A DNA stretch of 64,000 bases, taken from contig CM077116.1 of assembly GCA_039619475.1 (NCBI GenBank), positions 455,389,576 through 455,453,575 of the forward strand, given 5' to 3'. A program made the position numbers and the translations under genes. The notes beneath the pieces are model-generated. The model was given only the letters and a program-made list of their open reading frames with translations, was not told the origin of the DNA and did not search any database. This document shows, piece after piece, positions 12,801-24,900 of this stretch (position 1 is its first letter; each line of letters starts with the position of its first letter). Source of the stretch: Icerya purchasi. Its lineage: Eukaryota > Arthropoda > Insecta > Hemiptera > Monophlebidae.

Positions 12801-13455
12801 GAAAGTAATTTTTTCAAATAATTTTGATTTATACATATAACTTTAAAAGTTCTCAAGTAAAAATGGCATTTGTTTATTTTAAGGATTACTAGTTATTTAT
12901 TCTTTACCATTAATATTGTATTAGATCTAGTCGGAAATTTGTAGTTAAATTTCGTAAAATTTGCGATCGCGCTTAATTGACGCGAATTAGATTTTTAGTG
13001 TCCATTGTCTACAAGTAAACTATATACTGAATGGAGCTTGGTCTGTTGCTCCATTCTAGACATTTCTAATTATTCGTGTTTATTAAATGTATACTAATTA
13101 TCACGCCCTTTAATAAACGTTACTTTCCATATGAGTACATGTAGTGTGATTTAATATTGTTGCAGCGTCCCTTTTGGATGGCTTAAGGAGAAGAGAAACG
13201 ACAGTGGAAGATGAATTTATAAGAAGATTTATGACGGGAACATGGCATCGACTTTTTGTGTCGGAGATTATCATAAAACGTCAGCACAATATTATACGAA
13301 TAGCTGGAATCATACATCAATCACTTAATGCACGTAAAATATATTTTTTAATCGGTTACACAGAAGAACTGCTTAGTTATTGGCTACAGTGTCCTATAAA
13401 ATTAGAGCTACAAACTGTTGCTGATAGAAGGGACGTGGTTTATAAATACATATAA
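6624..13455 (+). CDS. mRpS24: mitochondrial ribosomal protein S24 (uS3m), two coding exons
   Basis: Joined from exons 6624-6813 and 13166-13455, giving 159 residues against about 167 in human MRPS24. The product is a small-subunit protein of the mitochondrial ribosome. The N-terminus (MLSFLKVSHPLRQCRNFSVS) is basic and Ser-rich with no acidic residue, as expected of a mitochondrial presequence. It is followed by the family block FPLTYEMAGPPHTIAHSKSW. Exon 2 supplies TTVEDEFIRRFMTGTW, FLIGYTEELLSYWLQCPIKL and the terminal VVYKYI, which align throughout with the human protein as I recall it. The junction is phase 1: T at 6813 joins CG at 13166-13167 to make Ser. The intron is 6352 bp. A splice acceptor sits directly before the ATG, implying a separate 5' UTR exon. 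Confidence 0.92.
6814..13165 (+). other. mRpS24 intron, 6.35 kb
   Basis: Starts gtacgt and ends ttgttgcag. It is AT-rich with many T runs (8462-8490, 9060-9078, 12769-12784) and a TTTTA-rich run near 7260-7300. A possible MITE lies at 10149-10457. The ~210-base open frame on the minus strand at 9348-9563 matches nothing I recognise. No other gene is seen. Confidence 0.8.
10149..10457. repeat. possible short MITE with tggtggccactca / gggtggtcaccctc ends
   Basis: The two ends are imperfect inverted complements of each other. The left end continues with sequence of the kind seen in insect dispersed repeats with gggtggccacc termini. No target-site duplication was confirmed and no coding capacity is seen. 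Confidence 0.3.
13166..13455 (+). CDS. mRpS24: mRpS24 coding exon 2
   Basis: Two bases complete the split Ser codon, followed by 95 codons and a TAA stop. The acceptor is tattgttgcag at 13165. It carries the conserved GTW, GYTEELLSYW and VYKYI blocks. Confidence 0.92.
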
Positions 13456-13690
13456 ATTTTATTATCCTTCTTTTTAAGTATAATTGTGTGATTTTTCATT
13501 TTAAAATTTTGTTTAGCATATGTATAATAGGAAAAAAAAAAATCAATTTTGAAAAATCGTGTTTTTTCCTTTTTGCATTTGAGATAGATTGTTTTTATTT
13601 TTACTGGGTAAAATTTTAAATACGCTTAATAATATAACAAAAGAAGAAGAGATATGTAATGGTTGCAATACTTGCGGAATACAAGTTTTT
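13456..13690. other. mRpS24 3' UTR and spacer
   Basis: AT-rich, with no feature recognised before the LINE remnant. No canonical aataaa was found close to the stop. Confidence 0.3.
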
Positions 13691-15725
13691 TTTAGTCCGA
13701 TAACTTCTCTTCTTCTTGCTGTCCCGACCGATCACGATCATGGGTGGCCATCTAGTGAAGTCTTAATGATATTCTGGTACCGCTCTCTGTCGTACGCGGA
13801 GTGTATCAACCACTCTGCATTTAATCCTGTCCACATCTTGATATCACAGAACCAGGTACGTTTCCTCCGACCAACTCTTCTTTTATCTTCAATTTTTCCC
13901 ATCAAAATGGTTTATAGCAAGGTGTACCTTGTCCCACGGATCAAGTGTCAAAAATATTTCAGTTTCTGAATTTTTATTAAATTAATCAATTCGTGGTCTT
14001 TTTTCATAACCCTGAGTATCTCCTGGTTGGTCTTCTTAGCTGTCCAGGGTACCCTCAAAATTCTCCGGTAGCACCACAATTCAAAGGCTTGTAATCGATT
14101 CAGGGTATTTTTCTTCAAAGTCCACGTCTCACAGCCGTATAATAAGATGGACCATATATAACATTTTAAAATTCGAACTCTTAATTCCAAGCTAAGATCG
14201 TGGGCCGTCAAGGTTTTCCTCATCTTGTTGACTGCTCAATCCGACTTCTGATTTCCACTTCAGATCCTCCTGCAATGTTCAGCTGCGCACCTAGGTATTT
14301 AAATGATTCGACTTCCTCCAGGTTATCTCCATTAATGTGTATTCTGGAACTGATGTTATTTCCAATGACCATTATCTTTGTTTTCTTTACATTTAATGAT
14401 ATTCCATATTTCCGACTAATCTCCTCTATTTTTTCAATGATCAATTTAAGTTCTTTGGTACTACCAGCTATTAAAACTGCGTCGTCCGCATAACGAATAT
14501 TATTGATATATTTTCCACCTATTTTGATACCTATTGTACTGTCTTCCAGAGCTTCCTTGGAGATTTGTTCTGCGTAGATGTTAAACAGCATTGGCGACAA
14601 GACACATCCTTGCCTCACTCCGCGGTTAATATTAATTGGATTCGAAGTAGTATTTTGATTTAATGAAATAATAGCGCTCTGGTTAAGATATAGGTTTTTG
14701 ATTATTCGACGATCTCCTGAATCCAATCCAATGTCTTCCAGTATCTCTAACAGCTGGCTTTTTCGAAGTCCATAAAGCATAAAAGTAGGGGTTGTTGGAA
14801 CTCTAGACAACTTTGAATAAGTACATTCATGCAAAAGATCGCGTCTCTAGTACTTGATCCTGGTCTAAAACCAAATTGCTCTTGGCTCAAATTTTCTTCG
14901 CATTTCTTTGCAATTCTTGCGTGTATAATTCATAACAGTATTTTCAGTGTGTGACTCATAATGTTTATCATTCTGAATTCATGGCAATATTTTGGGTTTG
15001 ACGTTTTCGGTATCATTTTGAATCGTGATATCAACCAATCTTGGTAAAAGACCCTTCTGATATATTTCATTAAGAATTTTGACTAGAATTTATAGGTCAT
15101 TATCATCTAACATTCGTAGTAACTCAACCGGGACTTCATCTGGGCCTATAGCTTTGTGTGACTTTGCTGACTTTAAAGATTTTTTCACTTCACTTGGTAG
15201 GATTTCTAAGCGGTTAGTAACCGTCAATTGAGGTTTGATTATCACACGTATCATTGAAAAGCTGCCCAATGTATGATTCCCATTCTTCCCTGATATCATC
15301 TTCGTTTGTTATTGGTCTACCATGATTGTCTCGTAATGTTACTGACCTTATCTGTCTAAATAGACCAGCAGCCTCCTTAATTTTTTTATGAAGGTTGAAT
15401 ACATCGTTTTTTTTGGTAGACTTTCTATCTCTTCGCATTTTCGTTTAAAATTTTCCGATTTCACTTCTCTTTCTTCCGGATTTCTCGATTAATTTGTTGA
15501 TATTGTGCCCGGCAATTCTTCATATTCCGTCTTTTCTCAATCAATTCCACTATTTCATCATTAATCCAATCCTTCTTCGCTTTTTTCTCTGATTGAAGAT
15601 GTTCTTTCGCTTTACTTAAAACTAGTCTGAGAGTCCACTGATTATCGATGGACTTGTCCTCTTCAAATTCATCACGCCTGAAATGACACATTCTTGTTTT
15701 TGTTTTTCCCAGTGTTTTTTTTTCT
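13691..15725 (-). mobile_element. broken non-LTR retrotransposon (LINE), 5' truncated
   Basis: Minus-strand fragments run in LINE order. Endonuclease-RT linker pieces lie at 15691-15461 (KKDWINDEIVELIEKRRNMK) and 15438-15214. RT pieces lie at 15299-15090 (HKAIGPDEVPVELLRM) and 14834-14220 (GVRQGCVLSPMLFNIYAEQ and the YADD catalytic motif). The C-terminal piece lies at 14223-13948 (GCETWTLKKNTLNRLQAFELWCYRRIL). Several frameshifts make it non-functional. The endonuclease is missing. The WCYRR-type tail resembles CR1/L2-related elements, but the clade is not settled. The end near 13691 is probably its 3' end. Confidence 0.85.
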
Positions 15726-18443
15726 TCTTTTTTTGTAGTCTTTTTCCTTTCATTTTTTAGTGTACAGTACTTGGGTGAACCGGGTTTTTTTCGGAAAATA
15801 TACTTAGATACGAATCACATACTTCTATTCACAAAACATAAAATATCTTAAAACTAATTTATGAACACATTTATGAATTTAAAGTCTCTTTCCACACAAA
15901 TTTGGTTTTCAATATTGATCGCAACAAAAATGTAGAGGTCCTTCGAATTCGCTTTGCGGATGGCTGGAAAATGTTTTCAGTGACTGCACACGTTGATTTT
16001 TATTAATATATTTCTATGCGTTTTTTATTAGAAAAATTAAATTTTATATATATAGGGTGGTCATCAATTTTATCTATCGGTTTATTCGTTATAAAAACAA
16101 ATAAAAAACGTCTTGTAATTTTACCTGTGATCAGCTGTTTTTCAACCAATTGGAAAAAATTTCCGACTAAATCATTGCAAAATGTAATAAGGGCATATTG
16201 CACATAAAAGGGTTTTAAAATGTGCACAACATATTCGCACTAATTCCACTTTCTAAACAAACATTTAAATATGCAAAACATTTAATATCTGTATATAAAT
16301 AGGCACAATCCTTTGTTTATTAATCAATTTTCTTTTTCTTTTTTTGTTTAGTAGCTATTAAAAATCACCTTTTCCCCTCATTTAAATATAAAATTAATAC
16401 AAAAAAAAAATAAAAAATGAGCCGTTTGTTGCGATATTTTTGATTCGTTTTTTTTTTTTTTTTTTTTGTTATATATATATATTTTTACTGCATACGTAGC
16501 TCATGATTTTTGGAACCGTCATTATGTGACCGCCCGCTGATTGACCGAGGGCCAAGACCGAAGGCTTTTTTTTTGCTTATTCGTTCCTCGCCGTTTCAGG
16601 TATCTGGAATTATGCGCTCGCCTATTTTGCCGACCTTATATTTTATTGCTTTGCACTACTAGTATTTGTTGTTCGTTTTTGCTCATCGCTCGTCTTTGTG
16701 TTAATAAGTCGTTCGCTGAACGACGTTCGAAAATCAAAAAATAATACTAAAGACAGAACAAATTATCTATTAGATCGTCGTCGAATGATCGCGCCACCAA
16801 CCCTGATTCGTATCTTGCTGAAAACATTAAAACCCATTTAAAACTCGCGAAACCGAATTTTGTCATGGATTAGACCTCGCCAGATCGATTTATTGACCCA
16901 AAATCCCCCTAGTGTGCAAATTTCTGTGTCAAAGGAAAAGCGACACTTTTCACTACTACCCCGGACAAACATTTTATAACTTCAGTTTTTTGAAAAGTGT
17001 GAATACAACAATTTCTCAAAGTGTCCAAATCCATTTGGCATTCAATGATAATGGTCTTGGCATGAAGTTAGAGCAATTTTCACTATTGTAACTGCATTAA
17101 TAGGCCTTGCCTATCAAGATACGTTTACAAAAACACGCGTAATTTTTGCCGTCAGAGTTACAAAACGACATCTGCAGCGCCATCTATCGGCGAAGTTGCG
17201 AACTTTTGTGCTGCATTTAGTTAACTGAAGGTTCACGGTCACACAGAGTTCATCATACCGCACCGGACCTACGTCGTGTTGTTATGTTGGCTGCCCTGCA
17301 CGCCTAACGTCCCTCCCGAAATAAATCACAACAACTTTTTCTTAGCTCGCGTAGTGGTAACATTGGGCATTGTGTTGTATTTATCAATTTGAACTGTATC
17401 AAAATGCGTTATTGAATTGTTCCGAAATTGGTAATTTGTAATTGTTCAGGTGTTTCGAGTTTCGAGATTATTTTGTTTCTTTTTGTAAATAGTGAAAATG
17501 ATTTACAGTCTCGAAGAATGTACGTATATCGGCAGGTTTAGTTCACCATGTTAACCTAGATATTTGAAATAATGTCCACCAAACATATTGCACATCTAAA
17601 TTCATCTAATTGATTTTATATGAATTAGGGATAGAAATGATTAGGATAATTTCATTACTAAATTACAAAAAAAAATTTATTTCAATTTTTTTTAAATTTT
17701 CTATTTAATTAACATTTTTTCTTATAGTTTATAAAAAGTTCAAAAACGCTCCAAAATGTCATATTAAATAACGTAGTAATTGTGATTTAAAAAACAGAAA
17801 CAAACTTCAGCAACGCCATCTGTCTTCAAGCACAGGTACTTTTTGTTCAACCCTCCAACATACATACATAAGTTTATTCGCATTTAGTCAACATAGCAGC
17901 CCAAGTTTTCAAAATTTATATTCAATATTAATCTGATAAAAATAGTGCTTTACATTATGTTATAAAAAATCATCTCAGAAATTTTTTTTTTTTTTTTATA
18001 GTAGAACAGTTTGTTAAATACCAGTTTAATGCAGCTGAAAAATGACTGACCAGTTTTAACATTTGTCCTTACAGAGGCTATACATATCAAATATGTATTA
18101 TCCATCTCATCGATATCTTTACCTAATAAGTTCGGCCTTGCAGATCTACAGAGTCACTAATGTATATACATATATTATAGTGCTTGGAAATAGCAATGTG
18201 TCCTCAGATGTGTTAGAACATTATAAACTAGCATAATAATAAAATAACAAATGGATAAAACGATGATTTTGTCAATTTTTTCTCCATTTAAAAAAAAAAT
18301 ATTACAATCAAATTTTATTTGCTATTTTTTAGAAATCAATACAGTCATTAAATAGTCTAAAAACTTGGTAATATTTCTTATTTGTAGCGAGTAAAATATA
18401 TACATATACCAAAACAGAATCGCATGTTTATTTAGCAATAATA
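15726..18443. other. spacer with no firm gene
   Basis: Mostly AT-rich, with T-rich runs (16447-16468, 17983-17998). The 16500-17500 part is less AT-rich and contains a gcgccatct motif at about 17181 of the kind often seen in insect elements. A short ATG frame at 17498 reads MIYSLEECTYIGRF, like the N-terminus of some mariner-related elements, but stops soon. A polyadenylation signal for RRS1 (AATAAA, minus strand) lies at 18427-18432. Confidence 0.4.
18427..18432 (-). terminator. RRS1 polyadenylation signal
   Basis: AATAAA on the minus strand, 12 bases downstream of the RRS1 stop codon. Confidence 0.6.
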
Positions 18444-18603
18444 TTATCTTCTTTTTCGGCCATTGTGCTTCTTTTTGCCAACTGGTTTACCCTTCGTTGA
18501 AGCGGGTTTTCTTGATCCTTTCTGATTTTTTGCACCATTGTATCGTTTTCGTTGTTTTCCTTTTTGTTGTTTATTGTTTTTTTCTTTTTTCTCGATACTT
18601 CGC
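18444..18603 (-). CDS. RRS1: RRS1 coding exon 6 (basic tail)
   Basis: The acceptor is cgttgtag at 18604. One base completes a Gln codon, then 52 codons of Lys/Arg/Gly-rich tail and TAA. An AATAAA signal lies 12 bases past the stop on the minus strand. The phase match and the basic composition support the join across the 5.06-kb intron. Confidence 0.85.
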
Positions 18604-18899
18604 CTACAACGAACACGTTTTATAAGTAAAAATATACATTTTTGAAATTACTTTTTATCTATTTTTTACATGGTGCTTGCAACGGTCATTGGGTATAATT
18701 TTTTATATAAAAATAAAACGCTTTCACACATTATATTTAAACACTCAATATCATCATTTATTTAACTTACACCATGACACGCTAATTTAATTTAATTTCA
18801 TAATAAAATAAAAATAATAGAAATAATAAATAGAAATATCTTTACAATGCTTGAAAATAGTAGCTTCAGTGGTGTTTTTTTGTTTGCAGTAGATATTAA

Positions 18900-18930
<31 letters not shown>

Positions 18931-21900
18931 GAAATTCTGAAACTGAGAAAACAGTTTTAAAATTTAATTTTATTGGGAGTGCAAATTAGTTCGGTCCATT
19001 TTTTGTTGAAAAATGTATTTATTTTAGAACAAAATGAAATGAACAGATTAATCAAAATGAAACGAATGAATTAATCGAAGTATTGCCCATCACTGGCTAC
19101 TTCTCCCACTTCTCAGGTAATTTTCGAGTTCCATCTCGAAAAAATATCTCATCTTTTGAGCCGATCTAAGTTAGGAACCAATTTTCAATTTCCGCGAAAA
19201 AAGTGAACCGCTTACCTGCTAAATCGTGCTTCATCTGTCGGAACAACCAGTAATCAGAAAAAGCAATGTCTGGCGAATAGGGCGGGTGCGGTAAAATATC
19301 CCACTTGAGCGTTTCCACATATTTTTTTACGACTTTAGTGACATGAGGCCGAGCGTTGTCATGCAAAAGAATAACTTTGTCATGTCTTTGCTCGTATTTC
19401 AGCCGTTTTTTTCGTAATGCACGGCTCAAACGAATCAATTGTAACCTATACCAATCGCCCGTAATGGAATCGCCAGGCTGTAGCAGCTCGTAGTGTACCA
19501 CACCCTTTTGGTCCCACCAGATGCACAGCATGACCTTCCGAACTATGAATGTTCCGCTTCGGTGTTGATGTTGAGGTCGATGGCAATGATTGACCGGACA
19601 TAACCGTAGTATTTTTTTTCTTCTTGGGACTATCGTAGAATATCCATTTCTTATCCCCAGTCACAATCCAATGTAAAAAACCCTTTCTTTGTTGCCTTTA
19701 AATTAGCTGTTCACACGTAAAAAATCGTCTTTCAACGTTTCTCGGTTTCAGTTCACGAAGCACCCAATTGCCTTGCTTTTGAATCATTCCCATAGATTGT
19801 AATCGTACCGAAACTGCTTGTAGGGTAACTCCCAATGATTCTGCAGTAATACCCGCAATTTTTTGTCTTCAAATTTTTTTGGTTGTCCAGAGCGAGGTTT
19901 GTTTTCAACGCTGAAATATCCATTCTTGAAACGTCGAAACCATTCCCTACATGATTTATCAGTTGGAGCATTGTCACCATAAACTTCCACAAGCAATTCG
20001 ATGCGATTTGACTGCACTTTTCTTCCAATTAAAGAAGAAAAATAAAACCTCCCGCAAATGCTATTTAGTTAACACAAAAGTTGACACATTCAACATAGTA
20101 AAACACACGTTTTCCGTACGAAACTGAACGCGGTATAAACTCTACATTATTGATAGATGTCTTATCTTTCTAAAATCGTCGAAATCAGCTGTTACTATAA
20201 AACGTCCATAACAGCCAGCGCGATGTTTTAAAACTAATTTGCACTCTCAATATTTATTTTATAATATTTTTGCCGTTTATTTTTATTTTTTTATATTTTT
20301 TCGAAAGCGCAGCGTGCGGCTTTACGTCATTTTTCACTGCGAAGGTCAATTTCTATTTCTTAAATCGTTTCTTTATCTGATTTTTGCTAAAATCATAAAT
20401 AATTGTTGATGTCGCAATCTACATGTAAAATTTAGAATGACTTTTAGCACAAAAACATATTCATGTTAAAATTAAGTACGATAGCATTTAAAATGTTAAG
20501 GGAGTATCTTTAGTGCAAATCAATATAGCATCCATACGTTTAAATGTAGGTGAATACATCCTGTTTGTTAAAATGGTATAATAAAATAAACTTTAATAAC
20601 AAACAATATAGATCAATAAATTAGATAAATACCTATTTAGAAACGTTTTCGGGCATAACCCATCATCAGCTAACACTAACTTAAAGGAAACTTAAAACAT
20701 ACTGAAGTGAATATAGGGAATACATGGGTATATATAGTAGATGTAAAGAGGAATAAACATGGCAGGTATAAAAATCTATATGTTGAAAATGCTAATAACT
20801 AATATAAAATATAAAATAAAACAAGAAGACAAAAAGTTAAATTTTTATATTAAACAGTGGATTATTATTATTAGGTGTTTGGTCATTTAAAATATTATTT
20901 TTATATTTATTTATATAATAATTTTCTGCAATGTTCATATTATTACCTTTGTGATAAGTGGCCAGGATGGTTACAGTATTTTCTATTGAATTAGGTTTAT
21001 GTTTATTTTTAATTAGATGTTCTGCATAGGTTGATTTTTCTATTTCATTATTATTAAATGCTTTTATATGTTCTTTATATCTGCAATTGATTTTTCGCCC
21101 TGTTTGACCAATGTATGATTTCTCACAATCAGTACAATTTATTTTATATATACCACTATTTTCATAAATATTATTATTTTTTAAATTTAAGGTGTTTATT
21201 TTATATTTTAAATTATTTTTAGTTTTGAATGCTACATTTAAACCTTGTTTTTTGAATAAATTGGTTAATTTGTATATGTTATTGTTTATAAATGTGAATG
21301 TTATCCATCCTTTATTGTTAGTAGCATTATTGACTCTTAATTTTTGTATATATTTTGATTTTGATTTTATTTTGTGAATTAGTTTATCTATTATTTGTTC
21401 GTCATAACCATTATTTCTTGCCAAAGTCTTTAATATATTAATTTCTATTTGTTTTTTATTTATATTCATGGGTGTAGTTAATAATCTATTTATTGCAGTC
21501 ATGAAGTAAGCATATTTATGTTGGTTTGGGTGATTTGATGTTTTATGAATTATATTATCAGTGGTGGTTTGTTTTCTATAAATATTATATGTTAACTTAT
21601 CATTTGATTTTATTATTGTTATATCTAAGAAATTTATTTTGTTATTTTCTTCTTTTTCCATAGTAATAATGGATTAGCTATGGGCTCACCTTTGTCAGGT
21701 ATTTTAAGTGAAATCTTTCTACAAAATTTAGAAGAAATATACATGGAAAATATAATACAAAAATACAATATTAAATCTTATATTAGATATGTAGATGATA
21801 CACTACTAATTTTTGATGAAAATAGTAGTAATACTGAAAATGACATTCTAAATGATTTAAATAAAATTCACAAAAATATTCATTATACTATGGAAAAAGA

Positions 21901-24900
21901 AGAAAATAACAAAATAAATTTCTTAGATATAACAATAATAAAATCAAATGATAAGTTAACATATAATATTTATAGAAAACAAACCACCACTGATAATATA
22001 ATTCATAAAACATCAAATCACCCAAACCAACATAAATATGCTTACTTCATGACTGCAATAAATAGATTATTAACTACACCCATGAATATAAATAAAAAAC
22101 AAATAGAAATTAATATATTAAAGACTTTGGCAAGAAATAATGGTTATGACGAACAAATAATAGATAAACTAATTCACAAAATAAAATCAAAATCAAAATA
22201 TATACAAAAATTAAGAGTCAATAATGCTACTAACAATAAAGGATGGATAACATTCACATTTATAAACAATAACATATACAAATTAACCAATTTATTCAAA
22301 AAACAAGGTTTAAATGTAGCATTCAAAACTAAAAATAATTTAAAATATAAAATAAACACCTTAAATTTAAAAAATAATAATATTTATGAAAATAGTGGTA
22401 TATATAAAATAAATTGTACTGATTGTGAGAAATCATACATTGGTCAAACAGGGCGAAAAATCAATTGCAGATATAAAGAACATATAAAAGCATTTAATAA
22501 TAATGAAATAGAAAAATCAACCTATGCAGAACATCTAATTAAAAATAAACATAAACCTAATTCAATAGAAAATACTGTAACCATCCTGGCCACTTATCAC
22601 AAAGGTAATAATATGAACATTGCAGAAAATTATTATATAAATAAATATAAAAATAATATTTTAAATGACCAAACACCTAATAATAATAATCCACTGTTTA
22701 ATATAAAAATTTAACTTTTTGTCTTCTTGTTTTATTTTATATTTTATATTAGTTATTAGCATTTTCAACATATAGATTTTTATACCTGCCATGTTTATTC
22801 CTCTTTACATCTACTATATATACCCATGTATTCCCTATATTCACTTCAGTATGTTTTAAGTTTCCTTTAAGTTAGTGTTAGCTGATGATGGGTTATGCCC
22901 GAAAACGTTTCTAAATAGGTATTTATCTAATTTATTGATCTATATTGTTTGTTATTAAAGTTTATTTTATTATATCCATACGTTTACTAATTCAAATGAT
23001 TGTGTGCAAATGCAGAGAAGACATTAAAAGGTAATCGAAAATGTGAGTGTTCTGTACAGCCAATGATGAAAAAATTGGAATAAATTAAAAGGATTGTCTT
23101 TTGCTAATTTTAGAATCAGTATGGAGGTCATATATGAATCAATTTTTACAGATGTTTTGAATATAAAATGAATAATATAGAATTCTTTAACATTCAGTTT
23201 GCTGAAATATAAAAATGTATTAAATTTTTATACTTGTATTTGTTACAATTTAATATATTTTTATAAACTGAATAGTAGACAAATCTGTTCCGGAAACAGA
23301 TGATTTTCAACGAAAACGTTTTGACTACCCGGATCTGTTTAAATGTGTTATTCGAACTGATGAGAAATATAGATAATGCGCGAATAACAGAATGAAAACT
23401 CAATTGCTCCAATGGAAATTTGTTAAGAAGCTGAAAAAAAAAAAAAAAAAAAAAAAAAAAGTATTTCGTCACGTTCGTGACTGCTTTACCGGCAAATTAT
23501 TAAGTGGTTCTATTTATACCTACGATTTTCCTTTTGGCTGGAATAACACTGAACAAAGAATATAATTAGTTGATTTCCGATAAATCGCAGTGTTGAGAAA
23601 CATTTTAAAAAATATATCATTTTGCAGTATTCTAAAACCGAACACGCATTTACATATTCTACTTACTGTGCTTGTTCTTCGTAAATTGACTTGTTTACAG
23701 CTTTAGCAATATCCAATTTTGGCTTCTTTTTAAGGACACTTTCGGCCATAGATAAATTAGCTTTTCTTTCTGCTTCTGAATTCTTAAAAACATTTAAAAA
23801 ATTACAAAATTATAAAATAACAAAAAACCTGAATTTCTTCTTTGGTCAACCCTGTTCGAATGCGTGCGATTATTTCGGTAAAAATTTGTGATACTCAGTG
23901 AACATAATAATGCGAATCAAAATATCGTTGCGATTTAAGAAACCACGCGGTTTTTAAAATTAAGCGGTGCATCACTGTTGCCGTTCGCTTTCTTGCTTTC
24001 TTTTATAATTATTTGTTTTTTAAATATACTTCTTATTTCGACCTTTACCATCTTCTTCATCTTAATTATAGTACCCTTTTTTGCGCTCGTTCTACTTCTA
24101 CCGCCGCTTTTATAATTATTTCCATTATTAGTTCCTGTCCTATATGATTATATTTAACACATCTGAATTTTAAACTCTGTCTAACCAGTTGATTTTCCTT
24201 ATTAGTCTCCCTATGATTTACCGCCAAAGCCTTTTGACTATTTTATTCAAACAAGCTGAAAATCACTGTTTCATATATATTATTTGTGTATTTGACCTCA
24301 ATATACACCAACCTCGTATTGAAATTCTGATGTCTTCCGATGTCTTTCCTATCAATAAAACTCCTATCGAAAAAATATATATACAAGATACGATTTTAAA
24401 AATAATCGGGAAACTAAATATAATGCAACTAACCAATACTGGTTTTCCGTTTCGTTTCCGATTGGTTATATTCTTTTTCTTCGTGTTTTCGTTTGGTAAC
24501 TTCGGTTGGAATTTTCCTACCGAAGCTGTAGAAACTTTTGCAATATCCGCCGCCATTTCTATCTATAAAAAAAAATTTACGCAAAAATAAGTAATAACCG
24601 ATGTATCGGTGCCAATTTAAATAATGAACAGTTTTAAAAGGAAAAATGAAATAAACAACCTTTAAAAAAATCAAAATTATCTTAACAAATTAACAAGATT
24701 AAGAAAAACAGTTTTGGGAGATAGCAACCTTAGTATTTGGGTGCACAGATTGCGCGAGAAATAAAAATGAATCTGCACATTTTTTTTTACAAGATTGTCA
24801 GCTTTATTCATTCGTCGCCTTTATATAAACAACACCCGGTACCATCAACTGCACGTCGCATTTGTTTATTGTTTTATGCAATGTAATGAATCTATCGCTC

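Larger units (their letters stand above)
20577..22974. mobile_element. Penelope-like retroelement pair, head-to-head, forming a palindrome
   Basis: Two 5'-truncated copies face outwards with their 3' ends. The arms (20577-21665 and 21886-22974, about 1089 bases each) are inverted copies with identical predicted protein. Only the plus copy keeps the extra 220-base centre with reverse transcriptase motifs. Truncated, inverted and partly tandem insertions are usual for Penelope-like elements. The pair is flanked by a candidate 13-base direct repeat and sits in the last RRS1 intron. Confidence 0.9.

Noticed and set aside
13589..14493. Two plus-strand open frames
   Set aside because: Antisense to the LINE reverse transcriptase and its 3' end.
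20577..22974. Assembly fold-back artefact as the explanation of the palindrome
   Set aside because: Not fully excluded, but the asymmetric 220-base centre, different outer flanks and a candidate target duplication favour a real insertion.
23691..23891. Plus-strand open frame of 66 codons
   Set aside because: Shadow of RRS1 exon 5 on the minus strand.
24189..24590. Plus-strand open frame of 133 codons
   Set aside because: Overlaps RRS1 exon 4 on the opposite strand; the minus reading matches the family and this does not.
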